Below, one piece after another: positions 5,027 through 10,072 of a DNA stretch of 10,072 nt. The position numbers and the translations under genes were made by a program. Under the pieces are notes generated by a model, which ran no database searches, had not been told where the DNA came from, and worked only from the letters and a program-made list of their open reading frames with translations. Source of the DNA: an uncultured Clostridiaceae bacterium (GTDB taxonomy: Bacteria; Bacillota; Clostridia; Lachnospirales; Lachnospiraceae); NCBI GenBank assembly GCA_949841235.1, contig CATKZA010000027.1:1-10072 (forward strand), in the 5' to 3' direction. The stretch's first letter is position 1, and every line of letters starts with the position of its first letter.

Positions 5027-6193
5027 ATGATTACATTGCTTAGTGGGATGTTCATAAAAGATGCCAGGGAGTATGGGAAGCCGGAGGTGCGCAGAGCCTA
5101 CGGCATCCTCTGCAGCGTGGTGGGACTCTGTCTCAATGTGCTGTTATTTGCCGGAAAACTTCTGGCGGGGATGCTTTCCGGCTCGGTGGCAATTATGGCG
5201 GATGCCTTCAATAACCTTTCAGATGCCGGTTCTTCCCTGATTACCCTGGTGGGATTCCAGTTTGCGGGGAGAAAGCCAGACAGGGAGCATCCCTTCGGCC
5301 ATGGGCGCATAGAATATGTGGCAGGCTTTCTGGTTTCTATGATTATCATTCTCATGGGGGCGGAATTGGTGCGAAGCTCCTTGGAAAAAATCATGCATCC
5401 GGGAAGGGTGGATGCCAGTGGTATCACCTTCGTGATTCTGGTGGCATCCATTCTTGTAAAAATATATATTTTCTTTTATAATTATCTTTTTGGAAAAAAA
5501 TTAGATTCCGCCGTGATGCGGGCTACTGCTCTGGACAGTCTGGGAGATGTTCTTTCTACAAGTGTCGTATTGATTTCGGTTGGGATTGTACAATTTACCG
5601 GAAAGAATGTGGATGGCTATGGGGGATTGGTGGTGGCGGTCTTTATCTTGATTGCCGGGATCCAGGCGGCCAGGGATACCATGTCCCCCCTGCTGGGAAG
5701 AAAGCCGGAGCCGGAATTCATCCAGAGGATTCATGATATTGTGATGGGACATGAAAATGTGGTGGGAATCCATAATGTGATCGTCCACGATTATGGCCCG
5801 GGCAGGGTAATGATTTCCCTTCATATAGAGATGCCGGGAGAGGAAGATATTTACCGGCTTCATGATATCGTGGAGGAGATTGAGGAGGATCTGGATGAGA
5901 AACTTCATTGCGAGAGCGTGATTCACATGGATCCGGTGGATGTCCATGACGAGAATGTGAAAGCCCTGCGCAGCGAAGTGGAATTACTGGTTTCCCAACT
6001 GGATCCCGGGCTTAGCATGCATGATTTCAGGGTGGTGTGGGGAGATATGCATACCAATCTGATCTTTGATGTAGTAATTCCCCATGAAATACCCGGGAAT
6101 GGGGAATATGTGGTGCGGAAGATTCAGGAGGAAGTGTCTAGGATGCACCCCGGATACCAGTGCGTCATCAAGGTAGACAGGGATTATGTATAA
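5027..6193 (+). CDS. Cation diffusion facilitator (CDF) family metal exporter
   Basis: This is a membrane antiporter that exports divalent metal ions (Zn, Mn, Fe or similar) against protons. Six helices are predicted in residues 25 to about 215. Helix 2 has ADAFNNLSDAGSS, with Asp59 and Asn63 at the transport site. Helix 5 has ALDSLGDV, with Asp170 and Asp174. The conserved HPFGHGR loop is at 88-94. The cytoplasmic part (about 215-388) starts with the ZT-dimer-like domain, with IHNVIVHDYGPGRVMISLHIEMP and DIVEEIEEDL. At 388 residues it is about 90 longer than the typical 290-300, the excess being a second C-terminal segment (from about 305) seen in several Firmicutes CDFs. The metal cannot be called: an Asn replaces one of the four usual site residues. 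The ATG is 3 bases after the scfB stop codon, with GAGGGG 5 bases upstream, so it is co-transcribed with scfB. Confidence 0.92.
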   Translation: MITLLSGMFIKDAREYGKPEVRRAYGILCSVVGLCLNVLLFAGKLLAGMLSGSVAIMADAFNNLSDAGSSLITLVGFQFAGRKPDREHPFGHGRIEYVAGFLVSMIIILMGAELVRSSLEKIMHPGRVDASGITFVILVASILVKIYIFFYNYLFGKKLDSAVMRATALDSLGDVLSTSVVLISVGIVQFTGKNVDGYGGLVVAVFILIAGIQAARDTMSPLLGRKPEPEFIQRIHDIVMGHENVVGIHNVIVHDYGPGRVMISLHIEMPGEEDIYRLHDIVEEIEEDLDEKLHCESVIHMDPVDVHDENVKALRSEVELLVSQLDPGLSMHDFRVVWGDMHTNLIFDVVIPHEIPGNGEYVVRKIQEEVSRMHPGYQCVIKVDRDYV

Positions 6194-6194
6194 A

Positions 6195-6324
6195 GTGTGT
6201 AAAGAAAGTTCTAAGCCAGCAAAAAACGCAGGCTAAGAACTTCTAAGTTACACACCGGAAGAATGCCAAAATCGGGCATTCTTCTCACTGATTGTTTGTG
6301 CCTGCGATGCAGGCATGTTCGGAA
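6195..6324 (+). repeat. Three-hairpin intergenic repeat, copy A
   Basis: Hairpin 1 (6195-6255) has base GTGTGTAA/TTACACAC, then AGAA(A)GTTCT/AGAACTTCT, with three unpaired bases AAG (6245-6247) on the right arm. Hairpin 2 pairs GAAGAATGCC (6258-6267) with GGCATTCTTC (6275-6284). A single-stranded GATTGTTTG linker follows. Hairpin 3 pairs TGCCTGC (6299-6305) with GCAGGCA (6309-6315). The next copy begins directly at 6325. It starts one base after the CDF stop codon, so it forms that gene's 3' end, but no hairpin is followed by a strong T-run on the plus strand. Confidence 0.85.
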
Positions 6325-6458
6325 GTGTGATAAGAATTTCTAAATTGCTCACGCCATTAGGCGTTTCACAAAGAAATTCTAAGTATCACACAGGAAGAAC
6401 GCAAAAGCAGCGTTCTTCTCGCGGATTGTTTGTGCCAGCAAAGCTGGCATGTTTGGAG
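6325..6458 (+). repeat. Three-hairpin intergenic repeat, copy B (tandem)
   Basis: This copy has the same order as copy A. Hairpin 1 (6325-6391) has base GTGTGATA/TATCACAC, then AGAATTTCT/AGAAATTCT and the same right-arm AAG bulge (6381-6383), tipped by ACGCC-ATTA-GGCGT. Hairpin 2 pairs GAAGAACGC (6394-6402) with GCGTTCTTC (6410-6418). The linker GATTGTTTG is conserved. Hairpin 3 pairs TGCCAGC (6433-6439) with GCTGGCA (6443-6449). Stem differences from copy A are compensated on the opposite arm. A third unit starts at 6458 (GGTGTGAAGTCTT) but is cut short after 13 bases. No clear promoter for the next gene was seen here. Confidence 0.85.
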
Positions 6459-6492
6459 GTGTGAAGTCTTAAGAAGAAAGGGGTGGTAGACG

Positions 6493-7098
6493 ATGGAGAG
6501 AAAGAGACCGGCAAGCGGAGAGTTTTACAGGCATTTCAAGGGGAATCTATACCAGGTCAAGACATTGGCCAGAGACAGCGAAACCCGGGACTGGTGCGTA
6601 GTGTATCAGGAGATGTATTCCCCCTTCCAGTGCTGGGTGCGGGAATTGCAGGAGTTTATGGAGCCTGTGGATGGAGAAAAATATCCCGGCTGTTCCCAGA
6701 AATATCGATTTGAGAGGGTGGAGCCGGAAGATCTGGCCGTCCATGATGGTGACAGCGTTAAATGTGATGCGGTGGAGGACGAACAGCAGAAGGAGATTTC
6801 TAAGGAAGTGTTTTTGAAAGCCATCAAATCCGGGCAGCCGGAGCGCTACCTGCGGGAGTTCATGTCCAACGATCAAGTGGCGGAGCGGGGATTTCTAGAA
6901 CTTTTGGATGCGGATACTTTTGTGGAGAAGAGGCAGATTTTCATGGGGCTGCGAAATTACCTAACGCCCCTGCTCATCAGCAATATTGCGGTGGCGTTGG
7001 ATATCGTTCTGGAGGATGGGAATCAGGAGGAACAATTTGAGTCTGTCCTGCACTGTCTGGAGGCTTTTGAGCATTACGAAGGAGGGAGATTGCGCTAA
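6493..7098 (+). CDS. DUF1653 domain protein of unknown function
   Basis: The product has 201 residues. The N-terminal part (residues about 8-75) matches the DUF1653 pattern: GEFYRHFKGNLYQVKTLARD, then WCVVYQEMYSPFQCWVREL and FMEPVDGEKYP, a small beta-rich module often found alone in short proteins. Here it is followed by an acidic linker and a helical region of about 110 residues (EISKEVFLKAIKSGQPERYL onward) that I do not recognise. The start ATG 6493 has AAAGGGG about 10 bases upstream, a slightly long spacing. There is no signal peptide or membrane helix, so it is probably cytoplasmic. The stop overlaps the next start (TAATG), which indicates translational coupling with the membrane-anchored protein downstream. 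No function can be given. Confidence 0.8.
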   Translation: MERKRPASGEFYRHFKGNLYQVKTLARDSETRDWCVVYQEMYSPFQCWVRELQEFMEPVDGEKYPGCSQKYRFERVEPEDLAVHDGDSVKCDAVEDEQQKEISKEVFLKAIKSGQPERYLREFMSNDQVAERGFLELLDADTFVEKRQIFMGLRNYLTPLLISNIAVALDIVLEDGNQEEQFESVLHCLEAFEHYEGGRLR

Positions 7099-8159
7099 TG
7101 CTGGAAAAGATATTAAACAGCATGTTTCATGGGAATCTCAAGACGAAAATATTTCTGTGGAGCGTACTATTGATGGGGGTGGGGGCTATTGCACTGATTC
7201 TGACGGCGGCGGTGCTGTCCATGCCCATGATCGGGCTGGCGGGTGCCGGGCTTGGAGTGATGGGCTTTATTACGTCCCAGTCTGTCTCCCTCAATGACTT
7301 GTCGAGGGAGAAGAAAAAGAAGAAGAAAAAAAACTCGGGAGCATCCTCGGAAGAGAGAGGAGCGAAATCGGGCAAAAGCTCTTCGGAAAAGGAAGGGGCA
7401 GGCAGCGAGGAGGGCGGCCGAAAGAAAAGGGAGCGGGAGAAGGCGCAGTACCTGTCCTCCATGAATGCCAAGAATTTAAAAAAGACTATGAAAGAGCATA
7501 AAGTCAATCAAATTCATGTGAAAGTGATGATTGACAGTTTTCCCGCAAAAAAGATTGAGCAGGCTCCTGCCTTTATGTGGCGGACGGATACCATGCTGCA
7601 TTTCCTGACCCTTACCAGCAAGGCGGAGGAGTTCGAGGTGCCTTTGGAGGACATCAAGGGGATTTTGCTGGTGAAGGACGTGCCGGCCAACCCGGAAAAG
7701 GATTACATGCCCTTTAAGTATTCTTCCTACATAGGAAAGATGTTCCAGCCCCTTCTGCCGGAATATCACCAGGGGGCGAAGGATGGCAGTTTGGATGTAA
7801 AGAAAAATACATTTCGCATCGAGCCGGGCATTTACCTCACCAATTCCTCCGTGGGAAACTTGCGGCGGGTGCTTCTGCCGGGGGTGGCGTTTTTGGTGGA
7901 CGACCAGGTGATTGCTTCTCGGCGATTCAATGAGTATTTTAAGGAATTGTACCGGGAGAGCATTCTGTGCAAGAATCTGGTCATCACGCTGGAGGAATAT
8001 AAGAAGAAGATTGAGGAAACGCTGGATGCCATGCTGGATGCGCCCATGTCAGGAAAAGAATTCGTGAATACTATCTATGATTTGAATAAATATCGTCTGA
8101 TTTCCAAGGAGTATGTGGTGCGCTATACCCAGAAGTATCGGGAGAGGAATATGAAATGA
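7098..8159 (+). CDS. Unrecognised membrane-anchored protein with Lys-rich linker
   Basis: I do not recognise this 353-residue protein. Residues 1-17 are short and basic. Two hydrophobic helices follow (about 18-40 and 44-63, the second Gly-rich). Residues 70-115 are a highly charged low-complexity linker with seven consecutive Lys (72-78) and then Ser/Glu/Gly/Lys. From about 116 there is a soluble domain (SSMNAKNLKKTMKEHKVNQI) with mixed alpha/beta character. It contains FRIEPGIYLTNSSVGNLRRV and a C-terminal helical part with EEYKKKIEETLDAML. By the positive-inside rule, the linker and C-terminal domain are probably cytoplasmic. The start overlaps the DUF1653 stop, with GGAGGG about 11 bases upstream, so the two are probably one functional unit. 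No terminator is obvious before the recA promoters. Confidence 0.8.
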   Translation: MLEKILNSMFHGNLKTKIFLWSVLLMGVGAIALILTAAVLSMPMIGLAGAGLGVMGFITSQSVSLNDLSREKKKKKKKNSGASSEERGAKSGKSSSEKEGAGSEEGGRKKREREKAQYLSSMNAKNLKKTMKEHKVNQIHVKVMIDSFPAKKIEQAPAFMWRTDTMLHFLTLTSKAEEFEVPLEDIKGILLVKDVPANPEKDYMPFKYSSYIGKMFQPLLPEYHQGAKDGSLDVKKNTFRIEPGIYLTNSSVGNLRRVLLPGVAFLVDDQVIASRRFNEYFKELYRESILCKNLVITLEEYKKKIEETLDAMLDAPMSGKEFVNTIYDLNKYRLISKEYVVRYTQKYRERNMK

Positions 8160-8238
8160 TATGCTGTTATCCCTCCCGCTCGTGTCTACACTCCGTTTCT
8201 GTCCGTGCTAGTACAGCGACACCTATAAAATGTCTGGA

Positions 8239-8267
8239 TTGACATATGTTATAGATTGTGTTATATT
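8239..8267 (+). promoter_or_regulatory. Upstream recA promoter (P1)
   Basis: TTGACA (8239-8244), 17 bases, TATATT (8262-8267). The start would be near 8274, inside the -35 region of the second promoter. It lies upstream of the LexA-like site, so a bound repressor would act on it only as a roadblock. Confidence 0.6.
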
Positions 8268-8282
8268 GTTTGAGAAAATAAG

Positions 8283-8311
8283 TTGACAGATGGAAAAAAA
8301 TGGGCTATGAT
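8283..8311 (+). promoter_or_regulatory. Main recA promoter (P2)
   Basis: TTGACA (8283-8288), 17 bases, TATGAT (8306-8311): a consensus -35 and near-consensus -10 with optimal spacing. Transcription would start about 8318, directly at the LexA-like site. Confidence 0.8.
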
Positions 8312-8319
8312 AGTGGAGT

Positions 8320-8333
8320 AGAACACCTGTTCG
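8320..8333 (+). promoter_or_regulatory. LexA (SOS) operator of recA
   Basis: AGAACACCTGTTCG contains the perfect palindrome GAAC-N4-GTTC of the Gram-positive LexA site (CGAAC-N4-GTTCG), with one outer base changed (A for C). It lies just after the P2 -10 element, where repressor binding would block initiation, and would be relieved by RecA-stimulated LexA self-cleavage. Confidence 0.8.
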
Positions 8334-8377
8334 GAGCAAGGGAGAGGCGCGGGACGGGTTAGGAAAGGAAGAACGAT

Positions 8378-9454
8378 ATGGCAAAAGAAATGAAGTTAGA
8401 TGAAAATAAGAAGAAGGCATTGGATGCCGCCATGGCGCAGATTGAGAAGCAGTATGGCAAGGGGTCCATCATGAAGCTGGGGGACAATGCAAAGATGCAG
8501 GTAGAGACCGTTCCCTCTGGATCCATAGGATTGGATTTGGCTCTGGGCGTGGGAGGCATTCCCAAGGGGAGGGTGATTGAAATCTATGGGCCGGAGTCTG
8601 GCGGAAAAACCACCGTCGCCCTGCACATGGTAGCCGAAGTGCAGAAAAGCGGCGGCATTGCAGGATTTATTGATGCGGAACATGCCCTGGATCCCGTGTA
8701 TGCGAAGAAGATTGGCGTGGATATTGACAATCTCTACATTTCCCAGCCGGATACGGGGGAGCAGGCTTTGGAGATTGCGGAGACCATGGTGCGCTCCACC
8801 GCTATTGATATTGTGATTGTGGATTCTGTGGCGGCCTTGGTGCCAAAGGCGGAAATCGAGGGGGAGATGGGAGACAGTCATGTGGGTCTGCAAGCCCGGC
8901 TCATGTCCCAGGCGTTGAGGAAACTTACGGGAATTATCGGCAAGACCAGCTGCAGCGTGATCTTTATCAACCAGCTTCGGGAGAAAGTGGGCGTGATGTT
9001 TGGCAACCCGGAGACTACCACTGGCGGAAGGGCATTGAAATACTATTCTTCCGTTCGTCTGGAGGTTCGCCGGGGAGAGCAGATTAAAAAGGACGGGGAA
9101 GTGATTGGAAACCGCACGAAGATCAAGGTGGTGAAGAATAAAGTTGCGCCTCCCTTCCGCACGGCGGAGGTGGATATTGTGTATGGCGAAGGGATATCCA
9201 GAGTGGGAGAACTGCTGGATATCGCCGCCGATGAGAAGATTATCATAAAGAGCGGTGCATGGTATGCCTACGAGGGAGACAAGATCGGCCAGGGGCGGGA
9301 GAATGCCAAGGTTTATCTGACGGAACACCCCGATATTCTTGCGGAAGTGGAGAGGAAGGTCCGGGAGAAATTATTCGATACGGATGCCCGGGAGGAAGAG
9401 GCGGCATCTGTAGAGCCGGAGAGCGAAGCGGTTCCCGAGGAAGAGAAAGAATAG
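8378..9454 (+). CDS. recA: Recombinase RecA
   Basis: RecA forms ATP-dependent filaments on single-stranded DNA, carries out strand exchange in recombinational repair, and triggers LexA cleavage in the SOS response. The 358-residue protein is full length. Visible are an N-terminal helix with [13 protein letters not shown], Walker [10 protein letters not shown] at 71-79, DAEHALDP, Walker B ending at Asp149 ([10 protein letters not shown]), the L1 region [20 protein letters not shown], the L2 region with [20 protein letters not shown], and [17 protein letters not shown]. The C-terminus is acidic ([20 protein letters not shown]), as usual for the autoinhibitory tail. AGGAAAGG precedes the ATG by about 9 bases. 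The leader is about 60 bases from P2. recX follows beyond a terminator. Confidence 0.99.
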   Translation: MAKEMKLDENKKKALDAAMAQIEKQYGKGSIMKLGDNAKMQVETVPSGSIGLDLALGVGGIPKGRVIEIYGPESGGKTTVALHMVAEVQKSGGIAGFIDAEHALDPVYAKKIGVDIDNLYISQPDTGEQALEIAETMVRSTAIDIVIVDSVAALVPKAEIEGEMGDSHVGLQARLMSQALRKLTGIIGKTSCSVIFINQLREKVGVMFGNPETTTGGRALKYYSSVRLEVRRGEQIKKDGEVIGNRTKIKVVKNKVAPPFRTAEVDIVYGEGISRVGELLDIAADEKIIIKSGAWYAYEGDKIGQGRENAKVYLTEHPDILAEVERKVREKLFDTDAREEEAASVEPESEAVPEEEKE

Positions 9455-9487
9455 TTTGCATAGGAAACTGCTCGAAATTTGCAATGT

Positions 9488-9573
9488 GAAGAACGCTGAT
9501 TTTGCGTTCTTCTTAGGTGTGACGGTAGCCTTTCTTGGCGAGGCATTTGCGAGCCTAGAAAGACTTCACACCT
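9488..9573 (-). repeat. Three-hairpin repeat, copy C (inverted, lacks hairpin 3)
   Basis: Read on the minus strand from 9573 this copy follows copies A and B. Hairpin 1 has base AGGTGTGA/TCACACCT (9573-9566 with 9522-9515) and then AGTCTTTCT/AGAAAGGCT with one G-T pair. Four unpaired bases (ACCG) sit where A and B have AAG. Hairpin 2 is GAAGAACGC/GCGTTCTTC (9512-9504 with 9496-9488), the same arms as copy B. GGTGTGAAGTCTT (9572-9560) is identical to the truncated unit at 6458-6470. Beyond 9488 no hairpin 3 is present; that side carries an ATAGGAAA sequence instead. Confidence 0.75.
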
Positions 9574-9578
9574 TTTTT
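9515..9578 (+). terminator. Rho-independent terminator between recA and recX
   Basis: AGGTGTGA (9515-9522) pairs perfectly with TCACACCT (9566-9573). Further in, AGCCTTTCT pairs with AGAAAGACT (one G-T) and GGC with GCC. T6 follows (9573-9578). It is the large hairpin of repeat copy C read from the opposite strand. recX starts 16 bases later, so it depends on read-through or a promoter not seen here. Confidence 0.75.
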
Positions 9579-9593
9579 ATATGGAGGAGATGT

Positions 9594-10046
9594 ATGGAAG
9601 AGGAATTATTGCGGGGCAGGAAGAAGGCCATGTCCCTGCTGAACCACAAAGACAGAACCAAGTGGGAGTTACAGGACAGGCTGGAGAGGGCGGGGTTTTC
9701 GGAGGATGTTATCGAGGATGCTATAGCCTATGTGGAGAGTTTTCATTATATAGATGATTTGCGCTACGCTAAGCGGTTTGCGGAAATCTATCGGGAAGCC
9801 AGGAGCGTGTCTCGGATTCGCCTGGATTTGAAAAAGAGGCATGTGCCGGAAGAATATATCGAGGTTGCTCTGGAAGAGATTGGATATGATGATTCCCCGG
9901 CCCTTGCCAGAGAATTGGGGAAACTGTGCAAAGATGGCGGGGAACTTTCCTATATGGAGAGGCAGAAAATAGCGGCCAAATTATACCGCAAAGGCTTTTG
10001 CCCGGAGGATATATTTCAGGCGATGGAGGACGTGCAGTCGGAGTGA
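9594..10046 (+). CDS. recX: Regulatory protein RecX
   Basis: RecX binds RecA filaments and modulates (usually limits) their growth and activity. The start is ATG 9594, with GGAGG at 9583-9587 (spacing 6), giving 150 residues; the open frame upstream runs through the terminator hairpin and is not coding. The protein is made of three-helix repeats typical of RecX. The first has KKAMSLLNHKDRTKWELQDRL, GFSEDVIEDAIAYVESFHYIDD follows, then the LRYAKRFAEIYREARSVSRI and LKKRHVPEEYIEVALEEI blocks, and a last repeat with QKIAAKLYRKGFCPEDIFQAM. It is somewhat shorter than many Firmicutes RecX proteins. The position right after recA is the classical arrangement. Confidence 0.93.
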   Translation: MEEELLRGRKKAMSLLNHKDRTKWELQDRLERAGFSEDVIEDAIAYVESFHYIDDLRYAKRFAEIYREARSVSRIRLDLKKRHVPEEYIEVALEEIGYDDSPALARELGKLCKDGGELSYMERQKIAAKLYRKGFCPEDIFQAMEDVQSE

Positions 10047-10072
10047 TAAGGTGCCGGGGCTGCTGTACCCAT

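Noticed and set aside
6195..6470. CRISPR array
   Set aside because: The units are about 130 bases, made of internal palindromes, with no short constant repeat and unique spacer pattern and no cas genes.
8160..8238. Terminator after the 7098-8159 gene
   Set aside because: Only short interrupted complementarity was found and no T-run. No regulatory structure could be supported before the recA P1 promoter.
8396..9328. Long antisense open frame (310 codons) opposite recA
   Set aside because: It is a shadow of the highly biased recA coding sequence, with no start context and no recognisable protein pattern.
9456..9593. N-terminal extension of RecX
   Set aside because: The frame runs through the terminator hairpin and repeat copy C. 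The ribosome site at 9583-9587 and family alignment place the start at 9594.
10047..10072. Start of a further gene after recX
   Set aside because: Only 26 bases remain, with no ribosome site or start that can be assessed.

Overview
The window looks like chromosome of an anaerobic spore-forming Clostridia, most probably Lachnospiraceae. The grounds are a SpoVA pair, an alpha/beta-type SASP, the clostridial SCIFF peptide with its radical SAM maturase, a DUF6465-type Lys/Ala/Pro-rich protein, and recA-recX with a Gram-positive-type LexA site. The organism is inferred from gene content only.

Layout. 1-135 is the tail of an RND-type efflux permease, closed by a terminator. 228-1865 is a sporulation unit: a candidate sigma-G promoter, spoVAD and spoVAE, with a possible 42-residue ORF between them and no spoVAC alongside. 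1946-2634 is a DUF6465-type gene with its own sigma-A-like promoter and a nested hairpin that probably stops transcription from both sides. A SASP gene lies on the minus strand (2898-2689), with a sigma-G-type promoter and a stem-loop at the predicted 5' end of its mRNA. Back to back with it is scfA (3131-3280), then a 369-base spacer rich in hairpins including one clear terminator, then scfB (3650-5023) and, 3 bases later, a cation diffusion facilitator gene (5027-6193). 6195-6470 holds no gene but two tandem copies of a ~130-base three-hairpin repeat. Next come a DUF1653 gene and an unrecognised membrane-anchored protein gene with overlapping ends (6493-8159). recA follows, with two tandem promoters and a LexA-like operator. 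A terminator made from an inverted copy of the repeat closes recA, and recX comes last.

How the genes work together. SpoVAD/SpoVAE (dipicolinic acid handling) and the SASP (DNA coating) are late forespore products, and both have sigma-G-like promoters here. ScfA is the precursor that ScfB crosslinks through thioether bonds; the terminator between them would keep peptide mRNA above maturase mRNA. RecX is the usual modulator of RecA filaments, and the terminator between them would lower its level relative to RecA.

The most unusual signal is the intergenic repeat family (copies at 6195-6324 and 6325-6458, a truncated start at 6458-6470, and an inverted partial copy at 9488-9573). Its copies differ in sequence but keep pairing through compensatory changes in all three stems, as expected if the folded form is what is maintained. 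A second, shorter palindromic repeat occurs at 195-220 and 3344-3374.
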